Source of the DNA: Chimonanthus salicifolius
Lineage: Eukaryota; Streptophyta; Magnoliopsida; Laurales; Calycanthaceae
Direction: 5' to 3'
Length of the DNA stretch: 64,000 nt
Assembly: GCA_013350335.1 (NCBI GenBank)
Contig: CM023532.1
Coordinates: 91,143,383-91,207,382 of the forward strand
Position 1 is the stretch's first letter; each line of letters opens with the position of its first letter. Shown in pieces: positions 22,412 to 31,838 of this stretch. The translations under genes and the position numbers were made by a program. The notes beneath the pieces are model-generated. The model ran no database searches. It saw only the letters and a program-made list of their open reading frames with translations, and was not told the DNA's origin.

Positions 22412-22562
22412 ATGTCAAGCAATGTGGAATATACAGAGTTATGGGATAAAGGGACACCTAGTTGTCCAGTAGATTTGGTGTCGGCTTCCAACAATACCAG
22501 CATGGAAGTCAACATGGACCTTCAGGAGGGACCTCCCGAGGAAGATGATGTGGACCTAGCAT
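22412..22562 (+). pseudogene. accessory reading frame, N-terminal 51 residues only
   Basis: The ATG lies two bases after GTGACACAG, a splice-acceptor-like site behind a T-rich tract (22381-22400). The product begins MSSNVEYTELWDKGTPS and is acidic toward the end (GPPEEDDVDLAL). The copy on the minus strand at 62356 begins MSNNVEYTELWDRGTPS and matches at 40 of 51 residues by my count. After codon 51 the sequence changes abruptly to family B LTR (22563), so the zinc-knuckle part seen in the other copy is lost. It does not resemble Gag of the family B element. Function is unknown. Confidence 0.65.
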
Positions 22563-22589
22563 TAAGTAATATGGCCAAATGGGGTCCAC

Positions 22590-22670
22590 CTCCACCTCAA
22601 CCATTGAGGTGGCGTGTGGACCAAGGAAAAAGTGGGGCCAACCATCATGGTTGACTTGGTCAACCATGGA
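22590..22670 (+). promoter_or_regulatory. paired palindromes: CCACCTCAA and W-box type
   Basis: CCACCTCAA...TTGAGGTGG is followed 40 bases on by ATGGTTGAC / GTCAACCAT. The second holds TTGAC on both strands, the core bound by WRKY factors. The pair recurs at 22788-22862, 32390-32465, 32580-32660 and on the other strand at 51838-52100, 55905-56165 and 61710-61790. Confidence 0.55.
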
Positions 22671-23443
22671 TAAATTTAAGAAGACTAAGGTGGATTAAGG
22701 TAAATTAAATTGATTGAAATTATTGTAAAATTATCTAAGTTAAAATCAATGGAATTAAAATAACATGGCCAAGTGGGGCCCACCTCCACCTCATCAAGTG
22801 AGGTGGCGGGTGGGGTAAGTATAAGTGGGGGCCGTCCACCATGGTTGACTTGGTCAACCATGGGTGGATTTATTAGATAGATAAATTAATGGAATTAAAT
22901 TGGATGGAAATTAATTAACCTAAGTGAGGACTTAACTAATTAGGTTGATTAATTAGGGTCAACATAGACAAGTCAAAGAGGACAAGGGAGCCATGCTTGG
23001 TGGTTGGGTCTCAACCACCACCACCAAAGTCAAGCTAGCCCATGCTTGGTTGGTGAGGAAGTTAATGTTTGAGTGAAGGCTACTCCAACCATCTCCATCT
23101 CATTTCAAACAAACATTTTTCACTCTATCTCTCCCTCCCACTCTCAAAAACCGTCCCATGCATTGGAGGAAGGAAAAAGAGAAGAAAACTTAGAAGAAGA
23201 AGAGAAGAAAAGAGAAGGAGAGAACAAGCCTTGGTCCACCCCTTCAAGATCAAAGGCTAAGATCTTGTTTTCCATCACCTTCCCCTCTCCCTCTCTCAAT
23301 CTAACCCCATCTACCATAGCCGATCCAAGCATATCTCACCGTTGATCAAGTTCATCTTAATCGTACATCAAGGAGAAGAAGAGAATAGAAGACTGAGGAG
23401 AGCAAGAGGAGAAGCAAAGAGAGACCGGAGGAGTCGTCGGGTG

Positions 23444-23452
23444 GTAAGATTT
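23444..23452 (+). promoter_or_regulatory. splice-donor-like site, family B 5' LTR
   Basis: GGAGGAGTCGTCGGGTG|GTAAGATTT ends a purine-rich leader. The 3' LTR has the same sequence at 33240. The inverse of a similar sequence occurs at 51250 and 55311. Confidence 0.4.
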
Positions 23453-23921
23453 TCTTAAAACAAGATTTTATTTTTTTTAGGATATGGAATCCATTTCTTA
23501 GACTAAATGTGGCCAAAAACGTTGTAGGCCATGGATCTAAGATCCATCAAAAGGTAGGATAAGAAATCGATAAAAATGGAGGAATGGATTAAGAAATGGA
23601 TGATATGGAAGAATGGAATTGTTAATGGAATTTTTAAGTCCTTATTAAGCATAGGAAAATTGGATTTTTAATGGATCAATGGGCCATAGGGTTCGGCCAT
23701 GTAGCATGGCCGAACCCCATGGTAAATAATGGATGACATTTAATTAAGGTTTGAGGTTTAAAATGTTGGAGAATGGTTAGGGTTTCAAGGGTTAAATGTA
23801 GTCAAACTTTTGGAAAAAAAAAAAAGTTTTATGATGGAATCCATGGATTTTATTTTAGAATTTTTTTTATAAGAATGGAACTATGGTGATGGCTAACTAT
23901 TTTTATAAAAATGAAAAGATG

Positions 23922-24620
23922 GAAGATGATGGAGGAAGTGATAATTTCAATGGATTTGAAAGTGTATGATATAAAGTATTAAAGGGACCAAATGAATGAA
24001 AATTAGTGATTTTTAAATGGAATTTTAGCAAAGAAAACCATGGACTAACATTGAGGAAATAATGGCCTCATATGGCTCCAATGAAGGGAACCATGAACCA
24101 TGGGTTCGGCCATGGTGTATGGCCGAACCCTATGGTGATATTTTAGGACTTTTATGAATAGAAGATGATGGAGGAAGTGATAATTTCAATGGATTTGAAA
24201 GTGTATGATATAAAGTATTAAAGGGACCAAATGAATGAAAATTAGTGATTTTTAAATGGAATTTTAGCAAAGAAAACCATGGACTAACATTGAGGAAATA
24301 ATGGCCTCATATGGCTCCAATGAAGGGAACCATGAACCATGGGTTCGGCCATGGTGTATGGCCGAACCCTATGGTGATATTTTAGGACTTTTATGAATAG
24401 AAGATGATGGAGGAAGTGATAATTTCAATGGATTTGAAAGTGTATGATATAAAGTATTAAAGGGACCAAATGAATGAAAATTAGTGATTTTTAAATGGAA
24501 TTTTAGCAAAGAAAACCATGGACTAACATTGAGGAAATAATGGCCTCATATGGCTCCAATGAAGGGAACCATGAACCATGGGTTCGGCCATGGTGTATGG
24601 CCGAATCCTATGGTGATATT
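23922..24620 (+). repeat. 239-bp tandem repeat, three units, one hairpin each
   Basis: Units start at 23922, 24161 and 24400 with GAAGATGATGGAGGAAGTGA and are nearly identical. Each ends in the GGTTCGGCC palindrome. The 3' LTR has a single unit before it breaks off. Confidence 0.95.
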
Positions 24621-24639
24621 TTAGGACTTTTATGAATAG

Positions 24640-25050
24640 AAACCGATGGAGAAGAATGATTAAATTTAAATGGATATATGGGACTATGTAATGTTCAAAA
24701 TGGGATGAAAAACAAGGTTTTAAATGAATGATTTAAATTTCATTGGAGATTGGATTAATGGGAGTAAAATGGACCCAAGAAAATGGAGATAGGGTACCAT
24801 GGGTTCAGCCATGGTGTATGGCCAAACCCTATGGTGATATTTTAGGACTTTTATGAATAGAAAACGATGGAGAAGAATGATTAAATTTAAATGGATATAT
24901 GGGACTATGTAATGTTCAAAATGGGATGAAAAACAAGGTTTTAAATGAATGATTTAAATTTCATTGGAGATTGGATTAAAGGGAGTAAAATGGACCCAAG
25001 AAAATGGAGATAGGGTACCATGGGTTCGGCCATGGTGTATGGCCGAACCC
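24640..25050 (+). repeat. second tandem duplication, about 225 bp, hairpin in each unit
   Basis: Two units begin near 24643 and 24866 with GATGGAGAAGAATGATTAAA. Both end in the palindrome followed by CCATGG-like or CCC sequence. It lies directly after the 239-bp array. Confidence 0.85.
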
Positions 25051-25656
25051 ATGATCCCTTTGTGGGCCGCCTTTAGGGCCAACTGTGAAAGGACATATGG
25101 GGATTAAATGTTTTTCAAAATTAAACAATAGGTGGCTGATTTTGGATATGTTATGGAATTATAAATGGTTCTAAGTTATGGATGAAATTTAGACTTAAAA
25201 TAGACATAAGTGGGTGAATGATTAATCATAGAGGAGAGAGTGGCAAAATAGTAATTATTAGCCACTTTGAAGAACCATGGGTTCGGCCATGGTACATGGC
25301 CGAACCCTATGTCGATTAGACATGAAATCGAATGCATTATGAATGATTAACTGGAGCAGATAGTTGTTGCGTTTAGGTTCGCAAATTAGAGTATTTAAAT
25401 GGCCAAAGAAATTGGATTTATGTATGTGTTTTAACCAATGGATAATGGGCTAAGTTAAGGACCGATTTTTGATAAACTTGTAATATACTTAAGGATCATT
25501 GAATGGATCTAGGGTTATAATCAGTTAGGAACTTAATCATAGATAACGTATGGACTAATTCGGTAAATGTAATAAGGTATCGGGACGTCGCAAACGGTAC
25601 GCGATCGGCGACCAGATTATCAAACGGAAAGCGTAACGGAACGCTACGTGGTATTC

Positions 25657-25671
25657 GGTAGGATTCCTACC
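25657..25671 (+). repeat. GGTAGGATTCCTACC palindrome
   Basis: A 15-base near-perfect palindrome sits between a CpG-rich block and the LTR tandem repeats. Related sites in the same LTR position are 20883-20895 (GTAGGTTTCCTAC), 9180 (GGTAGGATTCCACC), 54242-54256, 59814 and 63911. Confidence 0.7.
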
Positions 25672-25906
25672 TTTTTGTAAGCAATGGATATGTGATGGTA
25701 TTTTAGATTATTTTGATCTGGCTTATGATGGATTTATGATTATGATTTATCTTATGATGAGTTTTAATTTATGAATCATATGGATTATATTTTAACATTA
25801 TGCATTATATGGCTATGTATGTTATATCAAAATTATGGTTTATCTATATACTACATAGCATAATGCACGTACATCTCATGCATGGCATGGGCGGGAAAAT
25901 AATAAA

Positions 25907-26075
25907 ACCGGAGTCCATGCTCCGTCGGGGTGACTGAGAATCAGACATGGGGATAGCGTGGGGGCTATAACCGGAGTTCATGCTCCATCGAGGCGACCGA
26001 GAATCAAACATGGGGATAGTTCTATAACCAGAGTCCATGCTCCGTCGGGGCGACCGAGAAGCAAACATGGGGATA
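25907..26075 (+). repeat. CTCCGTCGG-type tandem repeat, three units, family B
   Basis: Units of about 60 bases carry CCGGAGTCCATGCTCCGTCG and GACCGAGAA...CATGGGGATA. Confidence 0.9.
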
Positions 26076-26767
26076 ATACATTGTATGATCATACGGATGA
26101 TGGGTGGGACACATGACATAGGCACCCATGGCATAGCATTCATTACATGCTTATTTTATTATATTTTATTGTATCGGTATGCGTGTTATCACTAATCCAT
26201 GTGCTAGGCCTACTCGGAGTCCTACTGGGCGCGTTGACTAACGCCCTACTTCTACCCTAGCTGATAACGCAGGAGAGGCAGGAAACGGTGAACATACTGG
26301 AGGCCAAGCTTAGGAGCTTGGTAAACGCAGTCTTAGTTTATTTACGTTTACATTTTGGAGATGTAATTTTAAAGTAACTTAGCTTGTCGTGTTGTATAAA
26401 TTTACATTTCTTGCGATGGTTTGGACGTTACTTATGGACAATTACATTTGGTGATATAAATATGATCATAGGGGCATTTTGGTAATTTAATGTTGTATCT
26501 TCCCTTCTATCTAAAAACTGGTAGGATAGACTCTATTATCATGTTCCGCAATGATTATAATCCGCGAGCTTACTTCCTACGCGTGAACCATTCTCGTGGA
26601 CTTAGTTCCGCGCACGCGTGGGGTTGGCTAGTTAAGGGTCGGGCTTTAGAAGCTCAAACTTAACTCGCGTCGTGGCGTCTACGCCCTCTCTCACTCTTCT
26701 ATTTAAAAAAAAAAAAAATAAACTCTGATTTTCGGAAAGTGGGTGAAAAAGGGCCAGGCGTTACAAT

Positions 26768-26779
26768 TGGTACCAGAGC
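26768..26779 (+). promoter_or_regulatory. primer-binding site, family B
   Basis: TGGTACCAGAGC differs by one base from the initiator Met-tRNA match and lies just after the LTR end TTACA. Confidence 0.9.
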
Positions 26780-26794
26780 GAAATCGAAAGAATG

Positions 26795-27275
26795 AATCCT
26801 TCGAAGTAAGATTAAGACGGTTGCATGTCTCACTGACAGCTAAGAATCCCAACTGACCGACTCTTCAGAGTCCGCTGCACGGGGGCCGGATTAATCTACT
26901 TCGATTGACTCAGACTGAAACATTCAATCTGAGCGCCACATTTGACGTAAGAAAATGATAGGAAGGGAAGTACAATCATTATAACATTGATAGGTTTATC
27001 AAACGTAGGAACATTTCCCCCAATGTCACAAAAATAGACAAACATAGCTAGATGGGAAGTTTTCCCCAAACCAAGTATGCTTATTTGGCAACTTTCCTCA
27101 AATGAAAGAAACGATATTCGATACTTAAGAATTTTCCCCCAAAAATGAAGTATACTTGATCGATAATTCTCCCCCAAATTGAAGGAAATATTTGATACTT
27201 AGGAAAATTGTTCTGAACTATGAACATGCCAATATTATGAGGGAACTAAGTCAATATTTTTCGATGACTTAGGAA
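26795..27275 (+). other. family B leader, non-coding
   Basis: The first 145 bases match the leader of the family A element, including the stem-loop at 26909-26933. The rest (26945-27275) is A-rich with repeated TTCCCCCAA / TTTCCCC blocks and shows no reading frame. The accessory frame of family A is absent here. Confidence 0.6.
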
Positions 27276-28389
27276 ATACAACCAAAAAGAAGAACCCGCC
27301 GCAACCCATGGGTAGAGAAAGAGGTAACACCCCCTCGTCAGGACGAGGAAGTACAACCACCACCTCATTCAGCCGAGGGACAAAATAGTATAAACATAGA
27401 AGGTGTACCTCCCGAGTTAAGAGACATAGTCCAAGCGGCAGTCGCTTTTGCTCTCCAACAACACTCAAGTCCAGTAAACGGAAGATGGTCAAGGACTTCC
27501 AACAACAGCGCCCTCCCTACTTCAAGGGAAAGGAAGGGGCTGTGGGGGCGGAGCACTGGTTAAAGAGGATCAATCAAATCTTAAATTTGCTCCAGGTTTC
27601 CAGTCCTGCTGATAAGATCTTACTGGCCACATCCCAACTGATCGAGGATGCCAGTAGTTGGTGGGAAGTGGTAGAAAAGCAACAAACGCTGGTACCGAAA
27701 AGAAAAAGGATCCCCATGATATGGGAGTGGTTCTCAGCCACCTTCCTAGAACAATTTTTTCCGGAGGAAGAAAGAGAGAGCCAGACTGAAGCCTTCATCT
27801 CATTGGTACAAGGCAATATGACAGTGGCGGAGTATCACAGAGAATTTCTTAAGCTGTCTTTCTATGCGTTCTATATGGTGGATACTGAACACCGAAGGGC
27901 CCGCAAGTTTGAACGGGGCCTTCGGCCAAGCATCAAGACTAAAGTGACCATTTTCAAAGAGCCCACACTGGCAAGGGTGGTTAGGAGGGCCACCATCGCA
28001 GAACGAGAACTAAATGAGATAATACGGTTCGACAACCGCCGAGGCCAGGTTGGGCGGGGAACATTGCAACCCAACAAGAAATTCCGCCCGAATCCTACAG
28101 GCCCTCACCCTCCACGGGATCTACCGGGGGCTTTTGTCCTAGTCAGCCTTCTACATCAGCATCAGTCACACAGGTTCCCCGGGGTGGGAACACCTGTTAT
28201 CAGTGTGGCCAACAGGGCCACTACAAGTGAGAGTGTCCACAGACTAACCGACCCTCCAACTTCAGGGGCTCTTTCCGCCCTCCAACTAGACCAACACAGT
28301 CATGGGGAGGAAGAACATATAATCAGGTGGGGCGGGCACCAAAACCTGGGGGATCTGGATGACTCTTCACCATACCATCTCCAGTAGCA
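27276..28389 (+). pseudogene. gag: family B gag (capsid and zinc knuckle)
   Basis: The likely start codon is ATA at 27276, read as a decayed ATG before QPKRRTRRNPW. The frame shifts near 27478 into VKDFQQQRPPYFKGKEG, AEHWLKRINQIL, ASSWWEVVE and TFLEQFFPEEERESQ, the retrotransposon capsid region. A second frameshift lies near 28130. After it comes the zinc knuckle CYQCGQQGHYK, then a TGA at 28228-28230 in place of one codon, then ECPQ. This CX2CX4HX4C knuckle binds the genomic RNA in Gag proteins. Beyond the stop the frame runs straight into protease, so gag and pol were one polyprotein. The breaks prevent expression. Confidence 0.9.
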
Positions 28390-29802
28390 GTGGACAGTTC
28401 AGTGATGCAAGGTATGGCTGTAATTGGTAGTTCCTATGCTGTTACTTTATTTGACTCTGGAGCATCACATTCTTTCATATCTGCTGCATTCATATCTGCC
28501 ACGGGCACACTAGTACAAAACCTGTCCACGTCACTCACCATTGTATCCCCCGTCGGAGACACATCATTAGGACTTATATGTACGGCATTGAACACGGAAC
28601 TCGCGGGATTCAGATTCGAGTTCAACTATTTAGTAATCGATATGGCGGAATATGATGTCATATTTGGCATGGATTGGTTGGCTACGTATCAGGCCCATAT
28701 TGACTGCCATCTTCGTAGGGTGATATTTTGGTCACCCGAAGGAAAGCTGTACGTCGTACACGCTGACAGGCAGGGTATCCCTAGGAGGCTGCAAGAGGAA
28801 TTGAACCATCTCGCCTTGAACAGCCTCAGACTAGATAAGGCACCAATGGTTGAACTTCCGGCGGTAGTCGCAGATTTTGCCGAGGTATTCCCAATAGAAC
28901 TCCCTGGTTTGCCACCCAAGAGGGAGATAGACTTTGAAATAAAATTATACCCCGGCGCCGCTCCAGTATCATTACCCCATTATAGAATGGCACCAGCTGA
29001 GATGACCGAGTTGAAGAAGCAAATTGATGAACTACTCAGACTGGGTTTTATACGGAACATCACATCCGCATGGGGGGCCCCGGTGTTATTTGTGAAGAAG
29101 AAGGACGGCACCCTTCGGATGTGTGTGGACTACAGGAAATTAAACCAACTGACTGTCCGGAACAAGTATCCCCTACCCAGGATTGATGATCTGTTTGATC
29201 AACGTAGGGGTTCCTCTCACTTTTCCAAGATTGATTTAATGTCCGGGTATCACCAAATCCAGGTTAGAGAGGAGGACATAGAGAAGACAGCCTTCAGGAC
29301 ACGGTATGGTCTATATGAGTATGTAGTCATGCCGTTTGGGCTTACTAATGCACCGGCGGTGTTCATGGACCTGATGAATAGGATATTCCGTCCATACGTG
29401 GATCAGTTTGTGATCGTATTCATCGATGATATTCTGATCTACTCCAAAAGTCAGAACGAACATGCCAAGCACCTACGGATAGTCCTAGACACCTTACGAA
29501 AGAACCAATTGTATGCCAAAGCCAGCAAGTGTGAATTTTGGCTATCTGAAGTCAACTTCTTGGGGCACATCATATCAGAGGAAGGTATCGCCGTGGACCC
29601 GGCTAAGGTAGCAGCAGTCAAGGAATGGAAAGCGCCGACAAATGTGATCGAGATCCGTAGTTTTCTGGGATTGGCCGGTTACTATCGGAAATTCATCATG
29701 GACTTCTCCAAGATTGCAGCTCCACTTACCCGACTCACTCAGAAAGGAATCAAGTTTGAGTGGTCCAATCTGTGCAATCAAAGATTTGAGGAGCTTAAGT
29801 AG
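28390..29802 (+). CDS. pol: family B pol: protease and reverse transcriptase, broken
   Basis: The open run is 470 codons. The protease has [12 protein letters not shown] (catalytic Asp) near residue 20 and DVIFGMDWL near residue 90. The reverse transcriptase has [52 protein letters not shown] and the catalytic FIDDILIYS. The thumb and connection carry [13 protein letters not shown] and [11 protein letters not shown]. It ends at a TAG (29800-29802) inside the polyprotein, and the frame continues as RNase H. The first Met is internal. The true upstream frame continues from gag. It is a Ty3/gypsy chromovirus by motif wording and by the chromodomain downstream. Confidence 0.93.
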   Translation: MDSSVMQGMAVIGSSYAVTLFDSGASHSFISAAFISATGTLVQNLSTSLTIVSPVGDTSLGLICTALNTELAGFRFEFNYLVIDMAEYDVIFGMDWLATYQAHIDCHLRRVIFWSPEGKLYVVHADRQGIPRRLQEELNHLALNSLRLDKAPMVELPAVVADFAEVFPIELPGLPPKREIDFEIKLYPGAAPVSLPHYRMAPAEMTELKKQIDELLRLGFIRNITSAWGAPVLFVKKKDGTLRMCVDYRKLNQLTVRNKYPLPRIDDLFDQRRGSSHFSKIDLMSGYHQIQVREEDIEKTAFRTRYGLYEYVVMPFGLTNAPAVFMDLMNRIFRPYVDQFVIVFIDDILIYSKSQNEHAKHLRIVLDTLRKNQLYAKASKCEFWLSEVNFLGHIISEEGIAVDPAKVAAVKEWKAPTNVIEIRSFLGLAGYYRKFIMDFSKIAAPLTRLTQKGIKFEWSNLCNQRFEELK

Positions 29803-30147
29803 AGGCTTACGACCGCTCCTATTCTAATCTTGCCAGAGAAAGGCAGAAATTATGAGGTGTACTGTGACGCCTCAAGTGAAGGACTGAGGTGTACACTCTG
29901 TCAAGGTAATCGTGCGGTGGCGTACGGATCAAGGCATTTGAAAATTCATGAACGCCACTACCCCACACATGATGAAAATTCATGAACGCCACTACCCCAC
30001 ACATGATCTAGAACTAGCAGCAGTGGTCTTCGCTCTCGAAAGCTGGAGACACTACCTCTATGGGGAAAAGTTTGAGGTGTTCTCGGATCACAAAAGTCTG
30101 AAATACTTATTTGATCAGAAAGAACTCAACATGAGATAGCGCGATGG
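29803..30147 (+). pseudogene. pol: family B RNase H with 34-bp duplication
   Basis: It contains NYEVYCDASSEGL (first catalytic Asp region), [24 protein letters not shown] and [20 protein letters not shown] 34-base tandem duplication (about 29939-30006, unit beginning TGAAAATTCATGAACGCC) shifts the frame and brings in a TGA. Near 30136 a one-base loss gives MR-stop where the family A copy reads LRQRRW. The enzyme cannot be made whole. Confidence 0.9.
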
Positions 30148-31776
30148 ATGGAGTATCTGGCAGATTATGAGTTCGCACTTCGATATCATCCTGGCAAGGC
30201 AAACAAAGTGGCGGATGCCCTCAGCCGCATGTCACATGCGACAGTAGCTAGCTTGATCAGGACGGAATGGGAGGTATTGAATATCATCAGAGAATTTAAA
30301 CTCTACCTCAATGATCATGGAACCATATATAATCTGATCATACGATCCAACATGGTCTCTGAGATTGAACGGGAACAACGGACAGATCCAGAAGTGGAGG
30401 AGATTTGGTCTAAGATGTCTACCGGTGAGATCGTACCGGAATGGGAGTTACGACCCGGACAAGGTCTTATGTTACGAGGCAAGACATACGTACCTAAGAA
30501 TTGCAGAAGAGAGTTGCTGATTGAAGCACACCAAACCAAACTCTCTATCCACCCGGGCAGCACGAAAATGTATCATGATCTTAAGAGGCACTATTGGTGG
30601 CATGGACTTAAGAAAGATGTGGCAGAGTTTGTTGCTCATTGCCTAACTTGTCAACAGGTCAAGGCAGAACATCGGAAACCACCGGGCTTACTCGCACCCT
30701 TACCGATGCCAGAATGGAAATGGGAGCACATATCCATGGACTTTGTAATAGGGTTGCCTAGGTCATTAAAGGGCAACGATGCGATATGGGTCATAGTGGA
30801 CCGATTGACCAAGTCTGCACATTTCCTTCCCATCAAGATGACAGATTCATCAAAGACTTTGGGTCGACAGTACATCTGGGAAATCGTCAGGTTACATGGT
30901 ATTCCCCGGTCTATTGTGTCCGACAGGGATGGCCGATTCACCGGCAAAGTATGGCAGGGCCTACAGTTGGCTATGGGAACCGACGTATTGACTAGGACGG
31001 CATTTCACCCGCAGACTGATGGACAGTCAGAGAGGACGATACAGACACTGGAGGATATGCTGAGAGCATGCATGTTAGATTTCAAAGGCGTAAGGGAAGA
31101 TCATTTGCCAGTAGTGGAGTTCTCTTACAATAACAGTTACCAGGCAAGTCTTCAGATGGCTCCATTTGAGGTCTTGTATGGTAGACCGTGTAGATCGCCA
31201 GTGTGTTGGACGAAGGCCGGTGAGCCTGCGTTGATTGGGCAGGATTTGGTTGTAGAGACTATAGCACAGATTAAGCTGATACGGCAACATCTACTCACTG
31301 CACAGAGCCGTAAAAAAAACTATGCCGACAAGAGGAGAAGGTTCCTCGAGTTTGAGGTGGGAGACTTGGTATTTCTGAAAGTCTCACCACGGAAGGGGCA
31401 CATGAGATTCGGGAAGAAAGGGAAACTGTCGCCTAGATTTGTGTGGCCGTTCCCGATACTGAAGAGGGTGGGAGGGGTAGCTTATCAATTAGCGCTCCCT
31501 CCACAGCTGTCATCTCTACATGATGTATTTCATGTGTCCATGCTGAGAAAGTACAATCCTGATCCTTCCCATGTAATAAATGTTCAAGACATCGATGTAC
31601 AAAGCGATGTGACATATGTGGAGAAGCCGTTCAGAGTTATTGGAAGCGAACAAAGGGTGTTACGGAACCATGCCATTCAGTTCGTCAAGGTGGTATGGGA
31701 ACGACATGGCAGTAAAGAAACCACCTGGGAACTTGAGTCGGAGATGAAAACCGCTTATCCGGAGCTCTTCGCATGA
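30148..31776 (+). CDS. pol: family B pol: integrase and chromodomain
   Basis: The open run is 542 codons and starts inside the polyprotein (MEYLADYEFALRYHPGK, end of RNase H). The integrase zinc domain is H-H-C-C: HQTKLSIHPGS, then CLTCQQVK. The core has ISMDFVIGLPRS (Asp), VSDRDGRFTG (Asp) and FHPQTDGQSERTIQTLEDM (Glu). The C-terminal part has SPRKGHMRFGKKGKLSPRF and DVFHVSMLRKYNPDPSHV. It ends in a chromodomain-like module, VLRNHAIQFVKVVWERHG and TTWELESEM, placed as in Tekay-type chromoviruses, where it is thought to steer insertion to heterochromatin. No stop falls in this part. Upstream breaks silence it. Confidence 0.95.
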   Translation: MEYLADYEFALRYHPGKANKVADALSRMSHATVASLIRTEWEVLNIIREFKLYLNDHGTIYNLIIRSNMVSEIEREQRTDPEVEEIWSKMSTGEIVPEWELRPGQGLMLRGKTYVPKNCRRELLIEAHQTKLSIHPGSTKMYHDLKRHYWWHGLKKDVAEFVAHCLTCQQVKAEHRKPPGLLAPLPMPEWKWEHISMDFVIGLPRSLKGNDAIWVIVDRLTKSAHFLPIKMTDSSKTLGRQYIWEIVRLHGIPRSIVSDRDGRFTGKVWQGLQLAMGTDVLTRTAFHPQTDGQSERTIQTLEDMLRACMLDFKGVREDHLPVVEFSYNNSYQASLQMAPFEVLYGRPCRSPVCWTKAGEPALIGQDLVVETIAQIKLIRQHLLTAQSRKKNYADKRRRFLEFEVGDLVFLKVSPRKGHMRFGKKGKLSPRFVWPFPILKRVGGVAYQLALPPQLSSLHDVFHVSMLRKYNPDPSHVINVQDIDVQSDVTYVEKPFRVIGSEQRVLRNHAIQFVKVVWERHGSKETTWELESEMKTAYPELFA

Positions 31777-31810
31777 GTTGTTTTGGACCCCTACTTCGCT
31801 CGAATTTTCG

Positions 31811-31838
31811 GGACGAAAATTTCAAAAGAGGATTCTAT
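31811..31838 (+). promoter_or_regulatory. polypurine tract region, family B
   Basis: GGACGAAAATTTCAAAAGAGG followed by ATTCTAT precedes the LTR start TGTAATAGCC at 31839. The family A element has the parallel GGGATGAAATTTTTGAAAAG at 36150. Confidence 0.75.

Larger units (their letters stand above)
23692..25310 (+). repeat. palindrome array in family B 5' LTR
   Basis: Inverted repeats GGTTCGGCCATG...CATGGCCGAACCC lie near 23692, 24104, 24343, 24582, 24801, 25020 and 25278. Most have the loop GTGT. The copy at 24801 has a changed base in each arm. Confidence 0.9.
22563..26765 (+). mobile_element. family B 5' LTR, start missing
   Basis: It aligns from its first base with 32362 onward in the 3' LTR. 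It contains W-box palindromes, CCACCTCA inverted repeats, a purine-rich leader (23165-23440), a donor-like site at 23444, palindrome array 23692-25310, CpG-rich block 25580-25640, GGTAGGATTCCTACC at 25657, tandem repeats 25907-26075, CTACTGGGCGCGTTG at about 26222, poly-A and the end GGGCCAGGCGTTACA. Confidence 0.9.

Noticed and set aside
22412..22654. Reading 22412-22654 as one 80-codon gene
   Set aside because: Codons after 22562 are family B LTR sequence, also present at 32362 without the first part.
23069..23345. Overlapping open frames rich in Glu, Lys and Arg
   Set aside because: They lie in the purine-rich LTR leader, are duplicated with the LTR at 32874-33141, and overlap each other in several frames.
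27235..27816. Minus-strand frames opposite gag
   Set aside because: They are shadows of the gag coding strand.
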